From an uncultured Rubritalea sp. (GTDB taxonomy: Bacteria > Verrucomicrobiota > Verrucomicrobiia > Verrucomicrobiales > Akkermansiaceae): 64,000 nt of DNA. The translations under genes and the position numbers were made by a program. The first letter of the stretch is position 1; the number at the start of each line of letters is the position of its first letter. The stretch lies in the NCBI GenBank assembly GCA_937981665.1, contig CALJOJ010000007.1:62001-126000 (forward strand), given 5' to 3'. This document shows, piece after piece, positions 33,801-41,952 of this stretch. The notes below the pieces were generated by a model. That model did no database searches and had not been told where the DNA came from. It saw nothing but the letters and a program-made list of their open reading frames with translations.

Positions 33801-34312
33801 CAACCTTCGCTCTCCAAGACGGAGAATTAATCTCCATACCTATCCTTGGACCTGTGAGCTCTATCATTAATCCATTCATCTCTCCGCTCGCTGGAGAAAA
33901 AGCGCTCAATGAAAGACTCAAGGACATATCGGCACGCTTTAAAATAGTCAACGGCGTCATCATTACCGATGATATCCAGTCACTCACACCCAGTCTCACA
34001 TTCTTCGGAGAAGGCTCTATCAATCTAAACGACGACCAGATCGACGTAACTATCCGAGTCAACTATCGTGGACTGTTAGGTAAGGCCATGGAACTCGGTG
34101 GCGAAATCATCAAGCTCCCTGTCACAATGCTCCGCGCTGTTTTCCTCAACAAAAAGCCCGCTGAAACTGGGCTCATCCAAATTCGTGGTAGAGGGCATTA
34201 CAAAGACTCATCCTGGAAACTTGTCCCCTTCGACCCACCAAGAGACTTCAACACCCCACTCTTCAAACCAGGAAAAGCCCAAGCCATCCCACAAGCGCAA
34301 CCAGTCGAATAA
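30878..34312 (+). CDS. Large AsmA/YhdP-like envelope protein with tandem 30-residue repeats
   Basis: A 1144-residue protein with one N-terminal transmembrane anchor (about 10-33) followed by a very long, beta-rich periplasmic region. The opening pattern after the anchor (LEERGVYVEFDCLKY) and the C-terminal block (GEGSINLNDDQIDVTIRV, GLLGKAMELGGEIIKLPV, IRGRGHYKD) match the AsmA-like/DUF3971 proteins, now understood as bridge-like lipid-transfer proteins of Gram-negative envelopes. Residues 483-632 contain about five tandem repeats of exactly 30 residues, each with an N-S-x-F-x-W core. The C-terminal tail is Pro/Gln-rich. Role in outer-membrane lipid traffic is inferred from the family. Confidence 0.75.
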   Translation: MLFRRIISRLHITLTILLFFGVLSVIGGLLYLNSTGLNKDICKHISSELEERGVYVEFDCLKYHLSDGLVAKNVQLFDNESRDKKLATLPEVCINLDKTKLLRGIRKINSLSLTNTDIEIPINPEDPNSPRISIKNINGDIKISNNDSISSSKLTAQYMGVDITLAGNLWQETNNDDQEESPEDLAKQRALAYQNFLTYINRWQWDPSTPPKLNLFLEGDISSPQKIKLEYTLDAPAVTYQGYALHDIKSNGNLTHKLITVDEMEFSNNNKKTSISMDYDFTLRDGRFDIDTNIQIQQFFSAFFERELFKGFNILGDSQIKSKGYFKLPDLATARSFSTMLPAFIQPAPAKIQLEAMGSAKLTSFEYLCTKFDSFCSDFSWNNGDVYLDRLLVKNPTGFLKGRLLYKKQLITYDTETTFSKDTFTPFIKAGGKIDQALKQVKLAPDSNLLFKSTGKINTKDITDWVSDGELYLTNIQYQDFNVASFNSKFHWEDCALKGNITISNSSYNDLKVNSLDSRFEWVNNELTGTAVVKNASYKNLTVPTINSEFQWADNKLNCTATLKNTKYQDLAIASLNSKFQWENNTLTGNATLKDTKFKEFSFKQLDSSISWKDGSLNSMVNLTKPVIKSAEFTSLKASVQYKDKQIYISDILARHPTGNLSGSLHTADKYCHYDLISTVDPYLYLPFLKNEDTKSFLKKIKLNDQSKYYITAKGQLNKTDITDFHAEGSATFNGLTLNGVALDSVRSDYRLNHAGMLMESGRVVFDYSNYTLHKLFKGQPKGEATIASCYIDNKAKTVSLDGIKARSFPAPTARMFHDEIADHLEEYQFYQPPTITASGVFDLIDRPIKDQKLNFKAQLSCPDFNVRYMVLDGNLLLRNFSANIDIIKNQVNVKKIRSQIFDNGIVQGNLFFTIPDKGDAYCHGNINWNNIDFRKVGITYSFDEIPRGKLRGNVQFSGRGDDISSYNTAPNTMATFALQDGELISIPILGPVSSIINPFISPLAGEKALNERLKDISARFKIVNGVIITDDIQSLTPSLTFFGEGSINLNDDQIDVTIRVNYRGLLGKAMELGGEIIKLPVTMLRAVFLNKKPAETGLIQIRGRGHYKDSSWKLVPFDPPRDFNTPLFKPGKAQAIPQAQPVE
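32324..32773 (+). repeat. Five in-frame 90-base repeats inside the AsmA-like gene
   Basis: Units begin at 32324, 32414, 32504, 32594 and 32684. Each encodes a pattern near S-[FIL]-[ND]-S-x-[FI]-x-W, an acidic/Asn patch, L-x-G, then K-[ND]-x-x-[YF]-x-[DNE]. Spacing is exact, but DNA identity is only partial, so they are old duplications. Confidence 0.75.
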
Positions 34313-34350
34313 TCCAACTTAAGGCTTTTCTTCAGAACTAAGGCTCGTCT

Positions 34351-34533
34351 CTAGTCATCCATGCCAATGGCATATGCCTCATCTTGAGAGACCATCACTC
34401 GCATAGGCCGGCAGCAGACTTCACAGTCATAGTCCATCTCTACCTTCTCTGCTACCATTTCATCCTGCTGAAGAGTAAAAGAAAACCACTCAAAACAACT
34501 TGGACATTGAATCTCTGCTAAATTTTCGCGCAT
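34351..34533 (-). CDS. CPXCG-motif cysteine-rich zinc-ribbon protein
   Basis: A 60-residue protein. C10-x2-C13 (CPSC) and C37-x2-C40-C41 (DCEVCCRPM) form the zinc-ribbon pattern of the CPXCG family, with the usual E/D-rich spacer and hydrophobic C-terminal strand. The second knuckle and the CCRP string are diagnostic. Function unknown; possibly nucleic-acid or protein binding. It lies 19 bases upstream of the HerA-like ATPase gene and is likely co-transcribed with it. Confidence 0.82.
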   Translation of the reverse strand: MRENLAEIQCPSCFEWFSFTLQQDEMVAEKVEMDYDCEVCCRPMRVMVSQDEAYAIGMDD

Positions 34534-34552
34534 CTCTCTTCTCTACATACTG

Positions 34553-37018
34553 CTAGTCTAACAATGCGTTATCGCGTTCATCAAAAGGAATCCAAAGCAA
34601 GGACACAGAATCTATATCAATGTCTTTCTTATAAGGTTTCACCTGAATCGTCTCTAGCTCAATAGTTAGTGGATCAAATTTACTAGCCAGTTCATCGAGC
34701 TCTTCACGCATATAAACTTCTAACTCATCAATTTCTTGCTGAAGACCTTCGATCTTATCTTCAGCTCTGCGCACATCATTCTTTTGCTTTCGAGCTCGAC
34801 TGATAGAGCTGGCGGCACTTCTACCTCTGCTAATGTTTGACGCACTCATTTTACGCTTACCAAAGATCATACCCGCAATAGCGCCTAATACATTACCAGC
34901 AGTCTGCATTTTAGCACTAGATGCCTCTGACTCTTCTTTATCTAGGGTCGCTTCAGCACGCTCTAACTGCCCTTCCTTAGTATCTATCTTCTTCGTAAGC
35001 TTCTCTCTCAGAGCCTCGACAGCTTCATCACGCATCTCACGAGCCTCATGAGAAAGTCTACCACGGAAATCACCTTCACTCTCACCCATCTTAGAATACT
35101 CTTTTACTAACTCAGCATAAAAAACATTCACCCGCTCATTACGATAGACCCAGTCTTCGAAATCATCCTCGACGCCCTTATAGTTTTCCTCATTCATAGC
35201 GAAGGCAGGCAGCTCATCATAGCCAGCTCCTTTACGAGGATCACTCTCTAACTTATTAAGAGTAACGCCAGAAACCACATTCTCTTTCCAGTTAATCCCT
35301 TCTTCTGACATCATATTGATAAAGCGAACTCGTCGCGAGCCCTCTACCCCTGTTTTGGATGAGCTAAAGTGTACGTTTGCCTCACGTAATAAGTGTGGCT
35401 TGTAAGTGACCCCATCTGCCTCACCTGTGAATGGTAAAAATGACTCCTTCACCCCATTCCCGACAGCAGGTCTCTCAGAAATTTTCTTCGCAGGAGAAGT
35501 TCCTGACGACGGCATCCCCATAGGGTTAGCGTTCGCATTAGTTGGCTCAGAAATCACTATCCCTCCTACCTCAAAGGCATCACGCTTAGGATCCATCAAG
35601 GTCTTGATCTGTCGGCGAGTCATCGGACCACGTAAATAACTCATCACCCAGCGCACATGGAAAACCACCGGCTCAGACTCATGCACATTATTCATCAAGA
35701 ACACCCTGCTACCAAGCCCAGCTAACAGTTCTTCCATAGCACCTCTATCAAAGCCTCCATCCTGACTAGCTGCCGCACCTTCAAGACCATCTAACACACG
35801 TGCTTTATCACGCTCAGTCTGAAGTCTACCTAGCCACCATGTCCCTATGTTAGAGAGTGCTTTGTAATCCAGATCTACCGGGTTCTGAGTAGCTAATAGA
35901 ACACCTAGTCCAAAAGCTCGCGCCTGCTTCAGCATCGTCATCATTGGCTTCTTGCTCGGTGGATTCGCTGTAGGTGGGAGATATCCATAAATCTCATCCA
36001 TATACAGCATCGCTCTCAGACTTGTCGTTCCACTCTGCGCGCGCATCCAACCTAACATCTGGTTGAGTAAAATACTGACAAAGAACATCCGCTCGCTGTC
36101 ATTAAGATGTGAAATCGAGAAGATAGAAACACGCGCTCTACCGTCATCGTGATACATCATTTTCTGAATATCCAGTGATGGACCTTCCATCCATGTTGAG
36201 AACCCTGGGCTAGCTAAGAGATTATTAAATTTTAGCGCAAGCCCCTGACGTTTCTTCGCAGGGTAAAAACTCTCCACATCAATGATCCCTACTTTACCAA
36301 ATTTCGGTTTCTGAATATTCCGGATCAGAGATTCTATACTGAGGTTCTCATCAGCCGCCCATGCGTGCTGAAAAATAGAACTTAAGAGCACTGCCTCTGG
36401 ACTCTGGATAGGATCAGCATCCACTCCCACGAGAGATAGTAGAGAACTCACCGTACTCTCTATTCTTTCCCCTAACATTTCTCCATCATCCATCACCTCA
36501 AATGGAGGAACATCGAGCGAGCCAAGAATACTCACAGGTATACCAGCCTTACTTCCCGGCGTAAATACATTCACATCCACTTTATCTCTAAATTCTCGAA
36601 CCCTATCTCCATCCTGCCCCCATTGGCCTAGTCCGTCTTCCCACATTTTAGCAGTATTCTCTGCATACTCCGCAGGCGTAAGACCTTTCTTTCTAGCGTC
36701 ATCCTCATTGACCCAAGGCTCAAAATCTCCACCCTTGAAGTCTGGAAATGCCAACATCATATTCGCAATGTCTCCCTTAGGATCTATCACGATCGCCGGT
36801 ATATTATCCATGACAGCTTCCTCTAACAGACCAATACACAAACCAGTCTTACCCGACCCCGTCATCCCTAACACAACACCATGCGTCACCAGGTCCTTCG
36901 AGTCATACATCACCAGCTCATCTTCAACCTCAGCCTTCTTCATATCGTATTCACGACCTAGATAAAACTGCCCTAACTTCTCGTAATCTGACTTTTCAAT
37001 ATTCATACCAGAGTTCAA
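34553..37018 (-). CDS. HerA-like (FtsK/HerA superfamily) ATPase with C-terminal coiled coil
   Basis: An 821-residue P-loop ATPase. Walker A GMTGSGKT is at 51-58, followed by AIVIDPKGDIANM, a Walker B-type LYMDEIYGYLPP (about 344-355) and LLATQNPVDLDYKAL, typical of HerA/VirB4/DUF87 motors. The C-terminal third (about 640-780) is a long charged coiled coil interrupted by a hydrophobic, glycine-rich piece (AGNVLGAIAGMIFGKRKMS), a layout I know from bacterial ATP-binding proteins annotated as HerA-like. HerA proteins translocate DNA in repair or defence, often with the nuclease NurA; none is adjacent here. The molecular role is open. Confidence 0.8.
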   Translation of the reverse strand: MNSGMNIEKSDYEKLGQFYLGREYDMKKAEVEDELVMYDSKDLVTHGVVLGMTGSGKTGLCIGLLEEAVMDNIPAIVIDPKGDIANMMLAFPDFKGGDFEPWVNEDDARKKGLTPAEYAENTAKMWEDGLGQWGQDGDRVREFRDKVDVNVFTPGSKAGIPVSILGSLDVPPFEVMDDGEMLGERIESTVSSLLSLVGVDADPIQSPEAVLLSSIFQHAWAADENLSIESLIRNIQKPKFGKVGIIDVESFYPAKKRQGLALKFNNLLASPGFSTWMEGPSLDIQKMMYHDDGRARVSIFSISHLNDSERMFFVSILLNQMLGWMRAQSGTTSLRAMLYMDEIYGYLPPTANPPSKKPMMTMLKQARAFGLGVLLATQNPVDLDYKALSNIGTWWLGRLQTERDKARVLDGLEGAAASQDGGFDRGAMEELLAGLGSRVFLMNNVHESEPVVFHVRWVMSYLRGPMTRRQIKTLMDPKRDAFEVGGIVISEPTNANANPMGMPSSGTSPAKKISERPAVGNGVKESFLPFTGEADGVTYKPHLLREANVHFSSSKTGVEGSRRVRFINMMSEEGINWKENVVSGVTLNKLESDPRKGAGYDELPAFAMNEENYKGVEDDFEDWVYRNERVNVFYAELVKEYSKMGESEGDFRGRLSHEAREMRDEAVEALREKLTKKIDTKEGQLERAEATLDKEESEASSAKMQTAGNVLGAIAGMIFGKRKMSASNISRGRSAASSISRARKQKNDVRRAEDKIEGLQQEIDELEVYMREELDELASKFDPLTIELETIQVKPYKKDIDIDSVSLLWIPFDERDNALLD

Positions 37019-37128
37019 CCTATTCTAACTCGGATGAAAAGTCACAAGATTGAGAAATTCACCAAGATTTCATAGCCCTGCTATTTTATGCGTGCCAAGC
37101 CATAGCCATTGGTTGTATAAATAAGAGT

Positions 37129-37524
37129 ATGAGAAACCTCAAAGACGGAATCAGATCATTGGTTAAAATCGACTTCTACGGCAATGTCCATAAGTACTTC
37201 CGCGGTACCGATGCCGATAAGCGCGCCGTTAATGAAGCTCACGTCCTAAAAATATTAGAAGAACGAGACTGCCCTAACGTTCCTCGGCTACTGGATTTCA
37301 CCCCTGAAGAAGACTACATCATCACCACTAATTGCGGTAGCCCTGCCCCAAGACTCACCAAGAAAAAAGCCGATACCTTATTCGCCGAACTCAAGGAACG
37401 CTATGGAGTGATACATGATGATCCAGAGCCTAGAAATGTGACCTATAATGAGAAAACTGGTGAGTTCAACATCATCGACTTTGAACTCGCTACAGTCATT
37501 CAAGACTTCATAAAACCATCCTAA
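37129..37524 (+). CDS. Compact protein-kinase-like protein (131 residues)
   Basis: A very small kinase-fold protein. All catalytic landmarks seem present in miniature: a beta-3 type lysine K22 (VHKYF), an alpha-C glutamate E36 (NEAHVL), a hinge around IITTNCG, a catalytic loop HDDPEPRN (H96, D98, N103; HRDxKxxN in normal kinases) and a metal-binding D117 in IIDFE (DFG equivalent). No room remains for an activation segment or the helical C-lobe, somewhat as in Bud32-like and other small-molecule kinases. It ends one base before a PP2C phosphatase gene, so the two probably act on the same target or pathway. Substrate unknown. Confidence 0.7.
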   Translation: MRNLKDGIRSLVKIDFYGNVHKYFRGTDADKRAVNEAHVLKILEERDCPNVPRLLDFTPEEDYIITTNCGSPAPRLTKKKADTLFAELKERYGVIHDDPEPRNVTYNEKTGEFNIIDFELATVIQDFIKPS

Positions 37525-37525
37525 C

Positions 37526-38332
37526 ATGGCAAATAACTTCCAGTGGAAAGCCTCCTCCGTTTCGGGCACTAAAAAGCCAGAAAACGATGACGACTGGGCA
37601 ATTATCTCATGTGGTATCAACGGCTCTACCAACCTTCACTCTGAAGGTAAGTTCTCTAACACCGATGAAGACATTATCTTTGCCGTCTCTGATGGCATGG
37701 GTGGTGGAAATGCTGGCCACCTTGCTTCAGCACTCATTTTAGAACACCTTAGTGAGATCATACCACACACCCTCAAAGCAGCAGCCACCGGATTCCACCC
37801 AGACTACCTAGAGCTACTTGAACTCGCTATAGAAAAAATCCACACCGAGATCAACCTCGCTGCAGCAAAGGATGAAGCGCATCACGGCATGGCTGCCACT
37901 CTAACATTAGCATGGTTCACACCAGGTAATCTTTACCTAGCACACGTCGGAGACTCACGTCTCTACTTTCATCGCAGTGGTGAGACTCGCCAGCTTACCG
38001 ATGACCACACCCTTGTTTGGAAAAAGTTCAACCGTGGTGAAATTACCGAAATGCAGATGCGTAGACACCCACGCAGATCCGTTCTCTATCAGGTAGTCGG
38101 TGCAGGTAACCAATCACCTACCGCTCAAATTGGATCGGTTCCCTACCAAGCTGGAGATCAATTCATCCTATGCACAGATGGAATCATCGATGGAGCTTAT
38201 CAGAAGCATATCGATGCAGCCTTTGTGAACCACATCAATGAGCCTGAATCACTGCATGATGACCTACTCGATACAGCACTGAGAAATTCTGGTTACGATG
38301 ACACCACTATCATCGCAATCAGTGTCAGCTAA
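37526..38332 (+). CDS. PP2C-family serine/threonine phosphatase
   Basis: A 268-residue soluble metal-dependent phosphatase. Motifs in order: KPENDDDWAII (metal-binding Asp in the ED-like position), FAVSDGMGGGNAGHLAS, GMAATLTLAW, LYLAHVGDSRLYFHRSG with QLTDDHT, FILCTDGIIDG, and YDDTTIIAI at the end. No membrane or sensor domain is attached, so it is a stand-alone catalytic domain. Translation is probably coupled to the mini-kinase gene just upstream (one base between stop and ATG). Confidence 0.93.
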   Translation: MANNFQWKASSVSGTKKPENDDDWAIISCGINGSTNLHSEGKFSNTDEDIIFAVSDGMGGGNAGHLASALILEHLSEIIPHTLKAAATGFHPDYLELLELAIEKIHTEINLAAAKDEAHHGMAATLTLAWFTPGNLYLAHVGDSRLYFHRSGETRQLTDDHTLVWKKFNRGEITEMQMRRHPRRSVLYQVVGAGNQSPTAQIGSVPYQAGDQFILCTDGIIDGAYQKHIDAAFVNHINEPESLHDDLLDTALRNSGYDDTTIIAISVS

Positions 38333-38480
38333 ATAGCTAAAATCTAAACCTAATCTTCTGAGTCAGACTCTAAATAAATGAATACTCAGCACCCCTCGGA
38401 AGCCATGGATAACTATTGATTTATTATAAAGCGTCATACAGAATGAATAAAACTTAACTGGATAAGTCCTACTAGTAACA

Positions 38481-39308
38481 ATGCACTTACTATCTACCAA
38501 CAAACCAAGAAGCAGAAGTCGCTTTACTATAGTCACGAGCCTTGTAGCGAGTATCTCCATAGCTGCTACAGCAAATGCCGACACCTCATGGATTAAGAAA
38601 GTAAAGCCATTTAAAAACGGTCCACACTCTGCACTAAAGCCACAGAAGCTCGAGTACAAACTCAGCTGGAAAGGTACTATCAAGGCGGGTTCGATCACCT
38701 TTGAATTTAATAAAAAGGACAAGCGCTACCCGGGCTTAGACATTAGTCAGGCATATGGCAGATCACAAAATCTAGCCTACGCCGTATTCCCCTATCATTT
38801 CAGTATGACCTCTTTCGCAAAGTCAGGAACCCATCAACCGATCATTTTCGTAGCTGACGAAAAAGACAAGCGTGAGAAAGTGAAGACAACGAATAACTTT
38901 AGAGCGAATGGTGTGACCCACTCTTCCACTAAAGATAAATTCATCGATAATACGATCAAGAAGCGTGATCACCTCTTCAAGTTCCCGAATGCACACGACC
39001 CTATCTCTGCGATCCAGTACATTCGCCGTCAGACACTCAACAATGGTGAAAAACTACACCTCTGTCTGCACCCATTCCGCTCACCAATGTTCTGTGAGAT
39101 CACAGTGCTTGGAAGAGAAAACCATAACGGCAGAGCCTGTATCAAGCTCGATGTGAAGCTCAACAAGATCAACAAAGAAACACTGAAACTAGAAGATTAT
39201 TCTAAGCTCAAAAAAGCAACTCTCTGGATCAGTGATGATGCGGACCGCGTGCTTACCGAGCTAAGATCCCAAGTATTCATCGGTGATGTCCGGGCTGTGC
39301 TTCAGTAG
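38481..39308 (+). CDS. Exported DUF3108-family protein
   Basis: A 275-residue secreted protein. The N-terminus has basic residues followed by a hydrophobic core and ATANA-D, a signal peptide cleaved near 33. The mature part shows the DUF3108 pattern: LEYKLSWKGTIKAGSITFEF, then a GRSQNLAYAVFPYHFSM stretch, AISAIQYIR-like DPISAIQYIRRQTL, and C-terminal strands ATLWISDDADRVLTELR. DUF3108 proteins are presumed periplasmic lipid- or polysaccharide-binding barrels; no enzyme activity is known. Single gene convergent with the TonB2-type operon. Confidence 0.8.
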   Translation: MHLLSTNKPRSRSRFTIVTSLVASISIAATANADTSWIKKVKPFKNGPHSALKPQKLEYKLSWKGTIKAGSITFEFNKKDKRYPGLDISQAYGRSQNLAYAVFPYHFSMTSFAKSGTHQPIIFVADEKDKREKVKTTNNFRANGVTHSSTKDKFIDNTIKKRDHLFKFPNAHDPISAIQYIRRQTLNNGEKLHLCLHPFRSPMFCEITVLGRENHNGRACIKLDVKLNKINKETLKLEDYSKLKKATLWISDDADRVLTELRSQVFIGDVRAVLQ

Positions 39309-39357
39309 TAAACCCCACTCTAACAGACTACATCTCTACTTGCAGGGCTATGCCATA

Positions 39358-40785
39358 TTACTGGCTAGCCTTAGCGAGTTTCTCAACAGCATCAATGTAA
39401 CTCTCTAGTTGCTTTACTTGAGCGCCTTCTGCATAGATTTTATAAGAGTTTATATCTTTCAGAGCTTCTTTATATCGCTGTAATTTAACCAGCAGTTTAC
39501 CTCTCTCTAGCAAGGCTGTATTTCTCCTCAGGCCCTTCCCCTTTGAAGCCTGCTGAAAATGCAATAAAGCTAACTCCAGCTGCTGATGTTCCGCTTCACA
39601 CTGAGCTAATAAGTAGAGCGAATCAGCATCTAAAGGATCACTTAATATCAGTTTTTTAAGAATCTCAAGAGCCTCTACCTTAGACTCATTCACCTTAGCT
39701 ACAGATTCATCTCCAGCTTCCTCCATCGCTACTTGCGAGAGAATTATCTGAGCTTGCTGACGCTGATAACGTCTCGCTAGTGACCGCTCCTTTACCAGCT
39801 CTGGCTTGACCAAGCTATGGAACTCCTCAGCTAGCTTGATGTCGCCACGCTGAATCACATCGTCTATCGCATTCATCGCGAGCTTACCTTCCTTCAGTTC
39901 ATCTGACTTAAGAATTTCACGCACAATGTCCGCACCAATCACCGTACTACCATCACTGAAATGTAACGTACCTAACAGGAACAGCCCAGCAGGATCTAGC
40001 TTTTTCAGTCTGCGTAAATAATCTAGATTCACGATCGCCTCGCTAATATTCCCTGTCTTCTGATAGAGATTAATGAGTAGCATTTTATACTGCACATTAT
40101 CTGGCTTCTGCTTAACAAGCACCTCATAAAGGTTCAGCGCCTTGGCATCATCACCTAATGAATCGTAACAATACGCCTCACCTATCTTCCATTCTAGATT
40201 TTCAGGATCAGTCAGCTGTGCATTCTTAAACGCTTGTAACGCAGACGTGAAATTTTCTTTCTGCTGGTAACAATAGCCTAACATTCCCATCACAGGGCCA
40301 TCCTGTGAACCGAGCTTCACCACCTCTAACAGGGATGGAAACGCTTTATCGTAATCATCTTCACGCGCATAAACAAAGGCAAGGTTCTGATGAGCACGCA
40401 GAAAGGTTGGGAACTTCTTGATCGCAGCTAGATAGCATTTCTTAGCTTCTGTTAGATCCCCCGTTTCAAAGGCGAAGTTACCAGCATTAAACATCACCGC
40501 TGCTGAAGTCTCAATAAGTGAACTAGCCTTCAGTTTTTTTAGTGCTTCTGCCCTATCGCCCTTTGCCATCAGCTCTTGGACAGATACTAACAGGACGCGT
40601 TCCTTAGTATCTACGAATGGCTCAATACGCGCATTGATTCGGTATGATCCATTGAATGCTTTCTGAAATGAACTACTCTTCCAGTAGTCTTTAGACACAG
40701 GAAATGGATCAGCAGCTTGAGCGGATAAAGCACCCAGAGTCAGACTAGTGAGGATAAATTTGGTCGATGCAGATGACATGATCAT
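39358..40785 (-). CDS. Exported TPR-repeat protein of the TonB2-type operon
   Basis: A 475-residue protein with a signal peptide (ending near LSAQA-A) and roughly ten tetratricopeptide-like helix pairs; clear units include NAGNFAFETGDLTEAKKCY, LAFVYAREDDYDKAFPSL and LEWKIGEAYCYDSLGDDAKAL. It is the last gene of the operon and its start overlaps the TonB stop by one base. In Vibrio TonB2 clusters a periplasmic TPR protein occupies the same position and is thought to stabilise the transport complex. Confidence 0.86.
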   Translation of the reverse strand: MIMSSASTKFILTSLTLGALSAQAADPFPVSKDYWKSSSFQKAFNGSYRINARIEPFVDTKERVLLVSVQELMAKGDRAEALKKLKASSLIETSAAVMFNAGNFAFETGDLTEAKKCYLAAIKKFPTFLRAHQNLAFVYAREDDYDKAFPSLLEVVKLGSQDGPVMGMLGYCYQQKENFTSALQAFKNAQLTDPENLEWKIGEAYCYDSLGDDAKALNLYEVLVKQKPDNVQYKMLLINLYQKTGNISEAIVNLDYLRRLKKLDPAGLFLLGTLHFSDGSTVIGADIVREILKSDELKEGKLAMNAIDDVIQRGDIKLAEEFHSLVKPELVKERSLARRYQRQQAQIILSQVAMEEAGDESVAKVNESKVEALEILKKLILSDPLDADSLYLLAQCEAEHQQLELALLHFQQASKGKGLRRNTALLERGKLLVKLQRYKEALKDINSYKIYAEGAQVKQLESYIDAVEKLAKASQ

Positions 40786-41537
40786 TACGGTTTCTTAAGA
40801 TGATACGTTTTAGTGAACCTCGCTTTAACAGCTTTTCCACGATAAATAGGTGACGTATAGCGGCTACCTATAGCAACCCGCTTCGCTGATGATATTAAAT
40901 TAGGATCAGTCGATGAAGTGACGCTTATCACCTTCACTTTACCCGAAGTGCTTATCTCTAACACCATCTTCACCGTGCCTGAAGTCCCTATAGCGCGGCG
41001 AGGCCATGTGAAGCTACCTTGGCGGATAGCTCGTGGAGCACTGTCCAGCTCACCTGTTGAATAATAAGCTTTAATCACCGGTTTAGGTGGAGGTGTGTAC
41101 TTGGGCTTCGTCTTAACTTTTGGCACGTATTTAGGCTTCGGCGTGTACTTAGGTTTCAAAACAGGTTTCGGCACGTACTTTGGCTTAGGCTTAGGTGGAA
41201 TAGGTAGATATGCTGGTGCTCGGTCTATCTCGAAAGAATCAACCGCTAACTCAGGACTGAAGCTTGCTGTCGTTAATGGCAGTGACACTACATCCAACTC
41301 CACATTCTGCAAAAGGTCTAGTTTAGGAACGGGAGGCTGTGGTAGATCTTCTGAGAGTTCCTCTTCCACCACTTCCTCCATTGGAGGTTCAGGCTCTGGC
41401 TCAATGAAGACCTCTTCTAACTCATACAGTACAATTTCCTCAGCCTTTGTCTTACTATCCATCAGACGTGTAGCCGCTAATACAGCAACGAGAATAACTG
41501 TAATCAACGAGCCTGTGATGATGGATTTGGTAAGCAT
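40785..41537 (-). CDS. tonB: TonB-family energy-transducing protein
   Basis: A 250-residue TonB: an N-terminal transmembrane anchor (about 8-22), a Glu/Pro-rich then Lys/Pro-rich spacer with repeated KPKYxPKP units (about 115-155), and a C-terminal TonB domain (about 170-250; SFTWPRRA, GTVKMVLEISTSGKVKVISV). It spans the periplasm to transmit ExbB/ExbD proton-driven motion to outer-membrane receptors. The spacer is short, as in TonB2-type proteins. One base after the ExbD gene. Confidence 0.88.
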   Translation of the reverse strand: MLTKSIITGSLITVILVAVLAATRLMDSKTKAEEIVLYELEEVFIEPEPEPPMEEVVEEELSEDLPQPPVPKLDLLQNVELDVVSLPLTTASFSPELAVDSFEIDRAPAYLPIPPKPKPKYVPKPVLKPKYTPKPKYVPKVKTKPKYTPPPKPVIKAYYSTGELDSAPRAIRQGSFTWPRRAIGTSGTVKMVLEISTSGKVKVISVTSSTDPNLISSAKRVAIGSRYTSPIYRGKAVKARFTKTYHLKKP

Positions 41538-41538
41538 A

Positions 41539-41952
41539 TTAGTTCGTAGCTGTACTGATAGAAACCGACTTCACACCAGCTTCAGTCGCTGCACCTATCA
41601 CCTTCGTTATGATGCCGTGCTTAGCTGCATGATCTCCTTGAACAATAAGTGGTAACGGATCACCACCGCCCTGCGCCACAGCTACCGCCCCAGCCACACC
41701 TTGTACCCCAATATTTCTTCCTGCATAGTAAACCTGTCCATTACTAGTAACCGCTATCATGATGGCATTACTATCGAGAGACTTACTGCTACTCATTTTC
41801 GGCGGCTTCGCTACATCGACTCCTGCCTCGTTATTAAATACAGTAGTCACTATGAAAAAGATGAGTAGTATGAAAACCACATCAATCAGTGGTGACATAT
41901 CGATACTCGCTTCATTCTCTTTGTTCGATGAAAAATGTCTCATTCGTCTCAT
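41539..41952 (-). CDS. exbD: Biopolymer transport protein ExbD/TolR
   Basis: A 137-residue protein with the ExbD signature: a charged N-terminus with MSPLIDVVFILLIFFIVTT-type membrane helix carrying the essential aspartate (about D24), then a periplasmic domain ending SVSISTA. Works as the proton-translocating partner of ExbB. Overlaps the ExbB stop by four bases (ATGA). Confidence 0.93.
   Translation of the reverse strand: MRRMRHFSSNKENEASIDMSPLIDVVFILLIFFIVTTVFNNEAGVDVAKPPKMSSSKSLDSNAIMIAVTSNGQVYYAGRNIGVQGVAGAVAVAQGGGDPLPLIVQGDHAAKHGIITKVIGAATEAGVKSVSISTATN

Noticed and set aside
38363-38722. 119-codon minus-strand frame over the DUF3108 gene start
   Set aside because: Overlaps the signal peptide and first conserved strand of a recognisable exported protein on the other strand.
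41090-41200. Short direct repeats resembling a CRISPR-like array
   Set aside because: They encode the KPKYxPKP repeats of the TonB spacer in frame; no spacers or cas genes.
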